In this document: positions 8,299-15,925 of the stretch, in pieces
Layout of the letters: each line of letters opens with the position of its first letter
Numbering within the stretch: position 1 is the stretch's first letter
Assembly (NCBI RefSeq): GCF_022760995.1
Contig: NZ_JAKWJO010000011.1
Location: 36,790-100,789, forward strand
From: Dyella sedimenti
GTDB lineage: Bacteria; Pseudomonadota; Gammaproteobacteria; Xanthomonadales; Rhodanobacteraceae
Reading direction: 5' to 3'
DNA: 64,000 bases
Translations under genes and position numbers: made by a program
The notes under the pieces: model-generated
Database searches by the model: none
What the model saw: the letters and a program-made list of their open reading frames with translations, nothing else
Told to the model about the DNA's origin: nothing

Positions 8299-9213
8299 TC
8301 AGATCTTGAAAGACAGGGAGACGAAGGCAAAAGAGATGTTCACATCGTTGCGCGTTCGTACGTCCTGCAAGTAACGAAGCGTCAGGTGCGCTTTTCCGAG
8401 CTCGTAGCCGACGAGCGGACCTACCAGCACGTGTTCGAAGCGGTTGCCATCACCGACCACCCGGCCGTATTGCCGGTCGTCCGAGAACTGGCGCGAATAA
8501 TTTCCCACGGCGCCTATCGTCCAGCGGCCGATTTCCTTGGTCGCTGTCGCGTCGAGGTAGTAGGCGTTGCCGGATAGGTAATCCGTCTTGGAGTTGCGCT
8601 TGTTGATATCGAAGACGTTGTTGAGGGTGAAGTTCCAGCCATCGTGAAGGTAGCTGATGGCCCAGCTTGGTTCGACGGTCCAGAAATCGTTCGCATAGCT
8701 GGTCTGCAATGTCTTGCCGCCCGCGTAGCCATAGTTGCCGCCCGGGACATAGAAGGCGAGACTGGCCGACGTGAACAGCCCATTCCCGAGGTTCCAGGAG
8801 AGCGATGCCGGCGTCACGATCAGGTTGAAGAAGCCGCTCGACCGGGAGCGATAACCGCCAATGGCCGTGCTGTCCACGTCATGCCGGGCATACAGCACAA
8901 TCGTGTTTGCGCTGAATTGCGCGCCAAGCACGTGCCAATCGGGAACCCACAGGAACATCGTCGTATTGACGTAGTTGCGCAGCTTCAATGGGGTGCCATT
9001 GCCTTTCCCATCCTTCAGCTCGTTGCCGCGCGCGGTGTACATCGTATCCACCAGGTAGAAGCCGGGCGGCGGAGCGGCCCCGACGGGAACGCCGGTGCTC
9101 ACGCCAGGCAAGTAGGGACTGAGGTTCTCCGCGGCCTTGCTTGGTCGCGACCAGGCGGTGCAGGCGGCCACTAGGGCGAGCGACATCAATACTGGGTTCT
9201 TGCCAAACGACAT
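8299..9213 (-). CDS. Outer-membrane channel of the phenol-degradation MetA family
   Basis: A 304-residue exported protein that resembles the SphA/MetA-pathway outer-membrane family (PF13557), predicted beta-barrel channels encoded with aromatic or terpene degradation genes. It has a signal peptide (MSFGKNPVLMSLALVAACTA, cleavage near PSKAAEN), the family segment LPGVSTGVPVGAAPPPGFY and alternating aromatic beta strands to a C-terminal FKI. Start ATG 9213 has GGGAG seven bases upstream; the ATG at 9219 would sit on top of that site. First gene of the minus-strand operon. It faces the TetR gene across a 330-base control region. Confidence 0.82.
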   Translation of the reverse strand: MSFGKNPVLMSLALVAACTAWSRPSKAAENLSPYLPGVSTGVPVGAAPPPGFYLVDTMYTARGNELKDGKGNGTPLKLRNYVNTTMFLWVPDWHVLGAQFSANTIVLYARHDVDSTAIGGYRSRSSGFFNLIVTPASLSWNLGNGLFTSASLAFYVPGGNYGYAGGKTLQTSYANDFWTVEPSWAISYLHDGWNFTLNNVFDINKRNSKTDYLSGNAYYLDATATKEIGRWTIGAVGNYSRQFSDDRQYGRVVGDGNRFEHVLVGPLVGYELGKAHLTLRYLQDVRTRNDVNISFAFVSLSFKI

Positions 9214-9426
9214 GTGCATGCTCCCGCAGGTAGGACTATGGATTTCAAGGCAAGAAAAGCCATGCGCGACCCATGCGTGGGCAGCGTTGGTGGTTTGCGA
9301 ACCTTGACGGATGCCTCTGGAGGGCAGGGACGCGGACTTGCCCGGCGGATGCGACCGGACGGACTCAACCAAGCCTGGTATGCCACTGCGCTCGTGTAGC
9401 GTTTATGCCTCGGTGGTTCCTGGAAT

Positions 9427-9462
9427 TTGTACAGATGTACAAGATGTTGAACACGCGTTCAA
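9427..9462. promoter_or_regulatory. Twin palindromic operators between the catabolic operon and its TetR regulator
   Basis: Two perfect inverted repeats with the same design lie exactly 20 bases apart, centre to centre: TTGTACAGATGTACAA (9427-9442) and TTGAACACGCGTTCAA (9447-9462). Both fit TTGNAC-N4-GTNCAA, the usual size for a TetR-dimer site. The spacing puts them on the same helix face. On the minus strand, TTGAAC (9462-9457) and TACATC with a 17-base spacer make a plausible promoter running through both sites toward the operon. This suggests repression by the divergent TetR protein. Outside these sites, 9214-9543 shows no gene. Confidence 0.75.
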
Positions 9463-9543
9463 GTCGCGTTGCAGCATCTTCGCTTCATGCCGCGAGGATG
9501 GGTACCATCGAGGCATTGCGACTACTGTCAGGAGACGTTGCCC

Positions 9544-10275
9544 ATGACGCGCATGGCCAAGACGCCAAAAAAGGACGCCGCGCTCAAGAAAAGCGCGGCC
9601 GCGCATCGGTCCCCGCTCGCCGCGGATGAACTGGGCCGGACGGACCGCAAGCAGGACATTCTCCATAGCGCGGAGTTGATGTTCTCCCGCCACGGCTATC
9701 ACGCCGTGACGGTGCGGGACATCGCGGCGCATGCCGGAGTTCCCGTTGCGCTCGTTGGGTACTATTTCGGCAAGAAGCACGAACTGTTGCAGACCGTTTT
9801 CGAGCACCGCAAGAACTACATCACCGAGCGCATCGAACGCATAAAAGAGGTCGACTGCTCCGCCAGGAACAAGAATGCCGTGGAGGATATCGTTCGGGCC
9901 TGGGCGGAGCCCGTCGTCCGCTTGCGTTCAAGTTCGGATGGCCAGCCGTTTTCCATGCTGGTCGCACGAGCCGTATGGGAGCCGGGGGTCGAGGCGAAAC
10001 ACGTTGTCACGAAGTATTACGATCACCTGGCCGAAGTGTTCATTGACACCATGTGCAAGGCCTTGCCCAAGGTCCATCGTGACCGGGTGGTCTGGGCCTA
10101 CGAGTATTCCCTGGGGGCGTTGCTCATGCTGATTGCGGATGACCGTGTCGAGCGACTTTCGCGACATGGGGCAAAAGCCGGCGATCCGGGGCAGTATCCC
10201 CACCTGATCGACTTTCTCGTGGCAGGCTTTGGCACGCTCGCAAAGCGGGGGCAGGGCAAAGAGGCTCGTACATGA
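9544..10275 (+). CDS. TetR-family transcriptional regulator
   Basis: A 243-residue cytoplasmic repressor. An unusually long Lys/Ala/Arg-rich N-terminal tail (1-33) precedes a TetR helix-turn-helix at about 35-80, with the signature TVRDIAAHAGVPVALVGYYF (56-75) followed by GKKHELL. The ligand-binding C-terminal domain is all-helical. ATG 9544 has AGGAG nine bases upstream; longer in-frame extensions lack a ribosome site. It is divergent from the fumarylacetoacetase operon, and twin palindromes lie 80-117 bases upstream of its start. It overlaps the following flavin-reductase-like gene by four bases (ATGA). Confidence 0.92.
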   Translation: MTRMAKTPKKDAALKKSAAAHRSPLAADELGRTDRKQDILHSAELMFSRHGYHAVTVRDIAAHAGVPVALVGYYFGKKHELLQTVFEHRKNYITERIERIKEVDCSARNKNAVEDIVRAWAEPVVRLRSSSDGQPFSMLVARAVWEPGVEAKHVVTKYYDHLAEVFIDTMCKALPKVHRDRVVWAYEYSLGALLMLIADDRVERLSRHGAKAGDPGQYPHLIDFLVAGFGTLAKRGQGKEART

Positions 10276-10832
10276 TGAAGCGCGTCGATCCCAACAAGGC
10301 CTACCGCCTGCTCGAGGCGGGGCCGGTCGTTCTCGTTGCGACGGCCATGGCCGGCCATCGCAACATCATGACCATGGGGTTCCACATGGTCATCCAGCAT
10401 GATCCACCGTTGCTCGGCTGCATCATCGGTCCGTGGGATCACAGCCATGCGGCCCTGAAGCGGACGAAAGAATGCGTGATCGCCATTCCTACCGTCGACC
10501 TGGCGGAAACGGTCGTGGACATCGGCAATTGTTCCGGGTCGTCGGTCGACAAGTTCAGGCGCTTCGGCCTTACGGCGATCGATGCGGCCAAGGTGGGCGC
10601 GCCCCTGATCGGCGAGTGCCTGGCCAACCTGGAGTGCCGCATGGTGGACGACCGGCTGTCCGACGCCTATGCGCTCCACGTCCTCGAGGTGGTGGCGATC
10701 CACTACGACGAGAGGCGGCCGGAGAAGCGCACGCTGCACCACAACGGGGACGGCACCTTCACGGTGGATGGCGAAGTGATCGACCTGCGCGGGCGCATGA
10801 CGCGCTGGAAGGATTTCCAGGTCGAGCTGTGA
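10272..10832 (+). CDS. Flavin reductase-like, FMN-binding split-barrel protein
   Basis: A 186-residue protein of the flavin reductase-like family (PF01613), flavoproteins that either supply reduced flavin to two-component monooxygenases or act on other substrates. Recognisable features are the N-terminal PVVLVATAMAGHRNIMTMGF (where the family has the flavin-contacting strand and loop), CVIAIPTVDLAETV and GLTAIDAAKVGAPLIGECLA, followed by a metal-site-like AYALHVLEVVAIHY strand. Translationally coupled to the TetR gene by an ATGA overlap. Its location suggests the regulated pathway includes a flavin-dependent ring hydroxylase, but none is encoded nearby. ATG 10275 is an alternative start. Confidence 0.85.
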   Translation: MMKRVDPNKAYRLLEAGPVVLVATAMAGHRNIMTMGFHMVIQHDPPLLGCIIGPWDHSHAALKRTKECVIAIPTVDLAETVVDIGNCSGSSVDKFRRFGLTAIDAAKVGAPLIGECLANLECRMVDDRLSDAYALHVLEVVAIHYDERRPEKRTLHHNGDGTFTVDGEVIDLRGRMTRWKDFQVEL

Positions 10833-10990
10833 TCGCCCGGGGCGCAGATTGGATGGCCTTCCATGGTTTCCGTTCACCGCGAACCCGACTACCATGCGCG
10901 GTTGGGGGAGGCCGCAAGGATCGGCCTTGGTGACCAGGGTGCTGTGGTTCCCTGCAACGTGTCGTTGCGGGGGCCACTCGGGGGGATCGT

Positions 10991-11809
10991 ATGCAAGGCT
11001 TTCTGCGTTGGCCGGCCTGGGGGCTTTTTGCCCTGCTGGCCTATTTCATCGTTTCCAACATCGCCCACCACTGGGTGCTGTTGCCGGCGCCGGGCAATAT
11101 CGGCTTCGTGCTGGCGTTCACCGCTTTTTCGTTGCTGCATGCCGGGCTGATGCTGGGCGGGCGCCGCCTTGTGCTGTTCTTCGGGTTGACGGTGCTTATC
11201 TCCTTCATCATGGAAGAAGTCGGGGTACGGACAGGATGGGTCTTCGGCCGCTACCACTACAGCGACATGCTGGGTACCAAGCTGGGCCATGTGCCGGTGC
11301 TGATCCCGCTGGGCTGGTTCATGATGATCTATCCCTCCTGGGTGGTGGCACAGGCGCTGTTGCGTGGCGTGGACACGCGCCGTCCCATGGGGGCGATATG
11401 CCTCGCGCTCGCCGCCGCCTTCGCCATGACCGGCTGGGACATGGTGATGGATCCGCCGATGGTCGCGGCCGGCAACTGGATATGGGAGGACGGCGGCCCT
11501 TATTTCGGCGTGCCGCTGCATAACTATTTCGGATGGATGCTCAATACGTTCCTGGTCTACCTCGCGTTCGACGCGTTCCGCGGAAGCGCAACCAGACGGG
11601 AGGCGCCGGTCTATCGCTTCGGCGGCGCCTTCGCCGCGTTGCCGGTGGTGATCTATGTCTTGTTCGCTCTGGAATACCTCACGCCCAACCGGCAGCCATC
11701 GCTGGTTATCATCTCGGTGTTCTCCATGCTGTTGCCGAGCCTGCTGGCGTTGATGCGGTTGATCCTGCCATCGGCCAATGGCAGGTCCGACCTCGGCTTC
11801 AGCCGCTGA
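10991..11809 (+). CDS. Carotenoid biosynthesis-type membrane protein (CruF/DUF422 family)
   Basis: A 272-residue integral membrane protein with seven or eight hydrophobic helices. The conserved segments ISFIMEEVGVRTGWVFGRYH, YSDMLGTKLGHVPVLIPLGW and MTGWDMVMDPPMVAAGNW-WEDGGPYFGVPLHNYFGW are typical of PF04240, the family of CruF and bisanhydrobacterioruberin hydratase. Acidic and histidine residues in these loops are the probable catalytic positions. Start ATG 10991 follows GGGGGA. No crt genes are adjacent, so the substrate may be a carotenoid or another polyprenoid. Two stem-loops follow the gene. Confidence 0.8.
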   Translation: MQGFLRWPAWGLFALLAYFIVSNIAHHWVLLPAPGNIGFVLAFTAFSLLHAGLMLGGRRLVLFFGLTVLISFIMEEVGVRTGWVFGRYHYSDMLGTKLGHVPVLIPLGWFMMIYPSWVVAQALLRGVDTRRPMGAICLALAAAFAMTGWDMVMDPPMVAAGNWIWEDGGPYFGVPLHNYFGWMLNTFLVYLAFDAFRGSATRREAPVYRFGGAFAALPVVIYVLFALEYLTPNRQPSLVIISVFSMLLPSLLALMRLILPSANGRSDLGFSR

Positions 11810-11830
11810 CACAAGCCTGGACGCCGACCA

Positions 11831-11889
11831 TGCCCTGAGGAACTCCGGGTTCCTCAGGGCATGGCGCTCAAACGCGCCAAAGATTTTTT
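11831..11889 (+). terminator. Tandem stem-loops with T-run, terminator
   Basis: TGCCCTGAGGAA (11831-11842) pairs with TTCCTCAGGGCA (11850-11861). Immediately after it, TGGCGC (11862-11867) pairs with GCGCCA (11874-11879), followed by AAGATTTTTT. The second hairpin with its six T residues is a standard intrinsic terminator for the carotenoid-type gene. Confidence 0.8.
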
Positions 11890-11938
11890 GCATTGCGGCG
11901 GGCTTTAATGACCTAAGCCAAGGTAGAGTCTGGGCACG

Positions 11939-11960
11939 GAAATTGGATCGATCCAATTTC
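11939..11960. promoter_or_regulatory. Perfect 22-bp palindrome upstream of the DUF1080 gene
   Basis: GAAATTGGATC (11939-11949) is followed directly by its exact reverse complement GATCCAATTTC (11950-11960). It lies 27-48 bases before the ATG at 11987. An uninterrupted symmetric site with a central CG resembles LacI-family operators. The regulator is unknown; none is adjacent, although a MarR gene lies downstream. Confidence 0.65.
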
Positions 11961-11986
11961 GCTATTTACTCAGGGGAGCCAGAACC

Positions 11987-12757
11987 ATGTTCATGAGAAG
12001 CCAATCGATGGCGACGATCATCTTCCTGGCCGGGCTGGCGCTTTCCGCCACCGCCGCCGCCCAGGACGCGAACACCCTGACGCCGCAGGAGAAGGCGGAT
12101 GGGTGGCGTCTGTTGTTCGATGGCAAGAGCCTGGACGGGTGGCATTCCTACCGCGAGCATGCGCCGGGCAAGGACTGGACCGTCAAGGATGGTTCCATCC
12201 ACCTGGAGCGCGGCCGAACCGGGGACGAGAAGGATTTCGCGGACCTGGTGACGGATGCCCAATACGCCAGCTTCGACCTGAAGCTGGAGTGGAAGATGAG
12301 TCCGTGCGCCGACAGCGGCGTCATGTTCTACGTGCAGGAGTCGCCGAAGTACCAGGAGACCTACGAGACCGGCCCGGAGATGCAGATCGCGGACCTGGCC
12401 TGCACCAAGCCCGATAGCCGCGTGCTCTACGAGCGCTCCGGCGACCTGTTCGATCTCATCTCGTCCAACGTCGAGTGGGTGAACCAGGCGCCGCAATGGA
12501 ACCAGTTCGAGATCATCGCCGACCATGGCCACCTGCAGTTCTTCCAGAACGGCCACAAGGTGATCGACACCCAGCTGTGGAACGCGGACTGGAAGCAGCG
12601 CGTGGCCCAGACCAAGTTCAAGTCGTGGCCGGATTTCGGCGCGTTCCAGCAGGGCCATATCTCCCTGCAGGGCACCGAGGACAAGGGTGAGCCGCCGATC
12701 GAGCTGTGGTTCCGCAATATCAAGATCCGGGAGCTGTCGCCGGGCAGTCAGCAGTAA
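11987..12757 (+). CDS. Exported DUF1080 (3-keto-disaccharide hydrolase-type) protein
   Basis: A 256-residue protein with a signal peptide (MATIIFLAGLALSATAAAQ, cleavage near AAAQ-DAN) and one DUF1080/PF06439 concanavalin-like domain. Family landmarks are GWRLLFDGKSLDGWHSY, the segment DFADLVTDAQYASFDLKLEW, SGVMFYV, the ETGPEMQIAD strand, WNQFEIIADHGHLQFFQNGH and the closing GHISLQG...IELWFRNIKIREL. Members act on sugars such as 3-keto-glucosides in the periplasm or bind carbohydrates. GGGGAG nine bases before ATG 11987 supports the start. It stands alone between a terminator and the MarR gene, with a perfect palindrome upstream. Confidence 0.88.
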   Translation: MFMRSQSMATIIFLAGLALSATAAAQDANTLTPQEKADGWRLLFDGKSLDGWHSYREHAPGKDWTVKDGSIHLERGRTGDEKDFADLVTDAQYASFDLKLEWKMSPCADSGVMFYVQESPKYQETYETGPEMQIADLACTKPDSRVLYERSGDLFDLISSNVEWVNQAPQWNQFEIIADHGHLQFFQNGHKVIDTQLWNADWKQRVAQTKFKSWPDFGAFQQGHISLQGTEDKGEPPIELWFRNIKIRELSPGSQQ

Positions 12758-12758
12758 G

Positions 12759-12768
12759 ACTTGCAAGT
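12759..12768. promoter_or_regulatory. Short palindrome upstream of the MarR gene, possible operator
   Basis: ACTTGCAAGT is a perfect ten-base palindrome 28 bases before the MarR ATG, within the 38-base gap after the DUF1080 stop. MarR proteins often bind TTGCAA-like palindromes near their own start. The short length makes chance possible. Confidence 0.35.
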
Positions 12769-12795
12769 TTGACTGTCTAATTGTAGGGTGGCGCC

Positions 12796-13239
12796 ATGCC
12801 TCTGACCCATGACGCCTCCCAGTCCCTCGAAGCCACTGTCGCCGACTTGACCCTGGCGATCGGTCAGCTATTGCGCCGGCTGCGCCAGGACGTCAGCCCG
12901 GAAGGCCTGAGCTGGTCGCAGACCTCTGCGCTGTCGCGGCTGGACACGATGGGTCCCATGACCATCGCGGACCTGGCCCGTGCCGAAGGGGTGAAGCCGC
13001 AATCCATGCGCGTGACGCTCGCCGATCTCGAACAGGAAGGCCTGGTCGAGCGGCGGCCGCATCCCACCGATGGACGCCAGGTGCTGGTATCGCCAACCCC
13101 CAAGGGGAGCGAGATGCGGCACAAGCGGAGCATCGCCAAGCAGCAATGGCTGCTGGCCGCCTTGCAGAAGCTGGAACCGTCGGAGCGGCAGACCCTGGTC
13201 GAGGCCGTCGCCCTGCTCAGGCGTCTCGGCGACGGATAA
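12796..13239 (+). CDS. MarR-family transcriptional regulator
   Basis: A 147-residue winged-helix regulator. The DNA-binding core reads LDTMGPMTIADLARAEGVKPQSMR (recognition helix near 70-82), followed by the wing VERRPHPTDGRQVLVSPTPKG with the DGRQ arginine typical of MarR wings. N- and C-terminal helices form the dimer region. The isochorismatase-like hydrolase follows 84 bases later on the same strand and is a plausible target together with the small membrane protein after it. It probably senses a small aromatic or oxidant, but no ligand can be read from sequence. Confidence 0.92.
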   Translation: MPLTHDASQSLEATVADLTLAIGQLLRRLRQDVSPEGLSWSQTSALSRLDTMGPMTIADLARAEGVKPQSMRVTLADLEQEGLVERRPHPTDGRQVLVSPTPKGSEMRHKRSIAKQQWLLAALQKLEPSERQTLVEAVALLRRLGDG

Positions 13240-13323
13240 CCGTTCCCGCCAACCCATGTCCCAACCCTGTGCGGGCGCTGCCGCAGACGCGGTCGCGTGC
13301 CGAATCCACCCGAGGAAAGAACC

Positions 13324-13884
13324 ATGCCCATCACCACGCTCGACTCCAGGACGGCACTGGTCGTGATCGACCTGCAGCGAGGCCTGGCGGCCGCGCCGTT
13401 CGTCCATCCGTTCCCAGGCATCGTGTCGCGTGCCCATGCGCTGGCCGCCGCATTCCGCCAGCGCGGCCTGCCGGTGGCGTGGGTGACGGTGGACGGCATG
13501 CCGCCGGGGCGTACGGAACGTTCCCGGCGCTTCGCGGAACTGCCGACGGACTTCGCCGAGCTGGTTCCCGAACTGGTACGCCAGCCGGGTGACCATCTCG
13601 TCACCAAGCGCACCCCGGGCGCGTTCACCGGTACCGGTCTGGACGTCCATCTGCGGAAGCTGGGCGTGACTCAGATCGTGCTAGCCGGTGTGGCTACCGC
13701 CGGCGGCGTGGAGGTGACCGGGCGCCATGCCTTCGAACTGGGTTTCCATGTCGGCTTCGCGGTCGATGCGATGACGGACCAGGATGCCGCGACGCACGAG
13801 CACAGCGTGACGCGGATCTTTCCCAAGCTCGGCGAAACCGGCACGACCCAGGACTTTGTCGACCTGCTGCAGAGGAGCGCCTGA
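13324..13884 (+). CDS. Isochorismatase-family hydrolase lacking the usual cysteine
   Basis: A 186-residue cytoplasmic protein with the isochorismatase fold. Asp16 in VVIDLQRG and Lys95 in TKRTPGAF occupy catalytic positions. The cis-peptide/nucleophile strand reads GVTQIVLAGVATAGGVEVTG, where cysteine hydrolases have a Cys; here the position is Gly128. The same substitution is known in true isochorismatases, which use a different mechanism, so the protein is either a non-thiol hydrolase or inactive toward amides. GAGGAAAG before ATG 13324 decides the start. The next gene begins two bases after its stop, so the two are co-transcribed, probably under the upstream MarR. Confidence 0.85.
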   Translation: MPITTLDSRTALVVIDLQRGLAAAPFVHPFPGIVSRAHALAAAFRQRGLPVAWVTVDGMPPGRTERSRRFAELPTDFAELVPELVRQPGDHLVTKRTPGAFTGTGLDVHLRKLGVTQIVLAGVATAGGVEVTGRHAFELGFHVGFAVDAMTDQDAATHEHSVTRIFPKLGETGTTQDFVDLLQRSA

Positions 13885-13886
13885 CC

Positions 13887-14222
13887 ATGGCCATCTGGCA
13901 TGACGCGAGCTGTTTCTTCGGTGGGGCGTTCCTCAGCAACGCGATCCCGCATTACGTCAGTGGCGTGATGGGGCGGGCATTCCAGAGCCCGTTTGCCAAG
14001 CCGCATGGCAAGGGCCTGTCCTCGTCCACCGTGAACGTGCTGTGGGGTTTCGCCAATATGGTTTTCGCCTACCTGCTGCTGGTCCGGGATGGTGGTTTCG
14101 ACATCCGGTCGGTGGAGCAGGCGACGTCGGCGGGCCTGGGTATCCTGCTGATGGGGCTGCTGGCGGCGCACCTGTTCGGGCCGCTGCATGGCGGCCGGTC
14201 GCCCAGGACCGGTTCTGCGTGA
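13887..14222 (+). CDS. Small conserved membrane protein of unknown function
   Basis: A 111-residue protein with two clear hydrophobic segments (STVNVLWGFANMVFAYLLLV at about 47-66 and a glycine/leucine-rich one at about 83-100). The conserved-looking N-terminal stretch SNAIPHYVSGVMGRAFQSPF is followed by AKPHGKGLSS. Similar short proteins occur in many proteobacteria and actinobacteria as uncharacterised genes, from memory of the motif. It is coupled to the isochorismatase-like gene (two-base gap). It ends one base before the 3' end of a convergent SDR gene, leaving no room for a terminator. Confidence 0.75.
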   Translation: MAIWHDASCFFGGAFLSNAIPHYVSGVMGRAFQSPFAKPHGKGLSSSTVNVLWGFANMVFAYLLLVRDGGFDIRSVEQATSAGLGILLMGLLAAHLFGPLHGGRSPRTGSA

Positions 14223-14223
14223 C

Positions 14224-14919
14224 CTACCAGGGCACGACTTGCCCGCGGTAATCGAGATAGCGCAGGCCGGCCTTGCCGGCCTGGGCGCTGACCGTATCGA
14301 CCACGCGCGGGATGCTCTCCTCGATCGATAGCAAGGCGTCCGGACCGCCCATGTCGGTGCGCACCCAGCCCGGCGCGATCAGCAGCAGCGTGCGCGGATC
14401 GCCGGCATGGCGGGCGGCGAAGCTGCGCATCAGCGTGTTGAGCGCGGCCTTGCTGGCACGATAGGCCTCCCAGCCGCCATCGACGTTGTCGCCCACGCTG
14501 CCCAGTTCGGAGGACATGGCGGCGATGGCGCCATCCGGCGGCACCAGGGATTCGAACGATTCGATCACCCGCATCGGGCTCAGCGCATTGGTCACCATCA
14601 TGCGGATGAAATCCTCGGTGCCCACTTTGCCGATGGGCAGCTCCGGCTGGAGGGCGATGCCGGCATTGACGAACAGCAGATCGAACCGCCGGCCATTCAA
14701 CTGGCGCCGCAGGGCGGCCACGTCATGGGCGATGTCGATATCGACCCGCGCGATCTCCAGCCGGCCGCCGGCCGTCGCGGCCAGGTCGTGCAGCGGGGTG
14801 GGGCGGTTGCCGCGCACGGTGGCGACGACATGCCAGCCGCGCTTGAGGTATTCGGCGGCGAGCGCAAGGCCAAGCCCGCGCGATGCACCGATGATGAGGG
14901 CGGTGGATGGTGTTGGCAT
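14224..14919 (-). CDS. Short-chain dehydrogenase/reductase
   Basis: A 231-residue Rossmann-fold oxidoreductase. The cofactor motif is GASRGLG (11-17), VNAGIA is near 84-89, an active-site serine lies in AAMSSELGS, and the catalytic YRASK is near 153-157. The C-terminal APGWVRTDMGG is typical of SDRs that resemble the C-factor/YciK group. It starts 18 bases after the stop of the NmrA-like gene, so both belong to one minus-strand unit. It converges with the small membrane protein. Confidence 0.88.
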   Translation of the reverse strand: MPTPSTALIIGASRGLGLALAAEYLKRGWHVVATVRGNRPTPLHDLAATAGGRLEIARVDIDIAHDVAALRRQLNGRRFDLLFVNAGIALQPELPIGKVGTEDFIRMMVTNALSPMRVIESFESLVPPDGAIAAMSSELGSVGDNVDGGWEAYRASKAALNTLMRSFAARHAGDPRTLLLIAPGWVRTDMGGPDALLSIEESIPRVVDTVSAQAGKAGLRYLDYRGQVVPW

Positions 14920-14937
14920 GCGGGATTCCTCGCTGGA

Positions 14938-15804
14938 TCAGTGGGTATGGTCCTGGACCAGGCCGCGCAGGACGGTATCGAGCTCGACGCTGCCGCGCCG
15001 CGCTTCCGCTGCGCCGCCTTCGAAATCGATCCAGCCTTCGTTGAAGCCATCGAGCATATGCATGCGCGGCTCGGGATATTGCATGCCCTGGGAGCGAAAC
15101 AGTGTTTCCCAGGTATCGCGCGGCACCGGCTCGGCACGCACGGGGTGGCCCAGGATCCGCGCAAAACCCTGGGCAATGTCATCGGCACAATAGCGACGCG
15201 GACCTTCCAGCTCGATGATCCGGGTGCCGTGCCAGGTTTCCTGCAGGGTGGCGGCGAGGGTATCCGCGATATCGGCCGTCGCCACCATCGGCAGGGGATG
15301 CGCCAGCGGCTGCAGGAAGCTGGGAATAAGGCCGCTCCTCGCCGCCGCCACGTCCCACGATGCATTCTCCATAAACCAGGCGGCGCGCACGAAGGCGGTA
15401 GGCACCGGCAGGCCGCGCAACGCCTGCTCGACCATGCGTGAATTGTTGAGCAGGGAAAACCGTTCGACCTGGGCGCCGACGGTCGACAGGAACACCAGCC
15501 TGCCGGGACGCGCCTGTTCCACCGCCGCGAGGAAGGCGTCGATGGTCTTGCGGATGCGGGGGAAGCCGGGTTCCGGATCGTAGTCCGGCGGAATCATCAG
15601 GAATACGCCCTCGGCGCCGGCGAAAGCGGCGGCCAGGGCATGGCGATCATCGGCCTCGGCCACCGCCATCTCGCAGCCCCGCCTCGCCCAGTCCCTGGCC
15701 CGGGCGGCATCGCGCACGACGGCGCGGACCTGCCGGCCAGCGCGCAGCAGGTTAGCGGCCACCTGGCCGCCGACCTGCCCGGTGATACCCATCACGGCAT
15801 ACAT
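14938..15804 (-). CDS. NmrA-like NAD(P)-binding protein
   Basis: A 288-residue atypical SDR. The N-terminal dinucleotide motif GITGQVGGQVA (6-16) is followed by RAVVRD, a segment VFLMIPPDYDPEPG, and LVFLSTVGAQVERFS at the active-site strand. There is no catalytic YxxxK pair, as in NmrA/HSCARG-type redox sensors and some quinone reductases. The C-terminal half (ELEGPRRYCADDIAQGFARI) resembles the substrate domain of this group. It is transcribed divergently from a LysR regulator across a 121-base gap containing a 19-base palindrome, the common layout of LysR-controlled oxidoreductases. Confidence 0.85.
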   Translation of the reverse strand: MYAVMGITGQVGGQVAANLLRAGRQVRAVVRDAARARDWARRGCEMAVAEADDRHALAAAFAGAEGVFLMIPPDYDPEPGFPRIRKTIDAFLAAVEQARPGRLVFLSTVGAQVERFSLLNNSRMVEQALRGLPVPTAFVRAAWFMENASWDVAAARSGLIPSFLQPLAHPLPMVATADIADTLAATLQETWHGTRIIELEGPRRYCADDIAQGFARILGHPVRAEPVPRDTWETLFRSQGMQYPEPRMHMLDGFNEGWIDFEGGAAEARRGSVELDTVLRGLVQDHTH

Positions 15805-15891
15805 GATCGCATCTCCTCCGAAAGGGCGGCCGGGAGGGGCCGCGACGGGGCCTATTCTGGGGATGGCTTATTCCATTCGCGATAACATGAG

Positions 15892-15910
15892 TGTCACTTG
15901 ATAAGTGACA
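15892..15910. promoter_or_regulatory. Palindrome in the LysR / NmrA-like divergent promoter
   Basis: TGTCACTT-GAT-AAGTGACA is a perfect 8-3-8 inverted repeat ending 15 bases before the LysR start and 87 bases upstream of the divergent gene. Its proximity to the LysR start suits autoregulation. A second dyad, TTAT-N10-ATAA, lies at about 15869-15886. Confidence 0.6.
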
Positions 15911-15925
15911 TAAAGGCATGAATCG

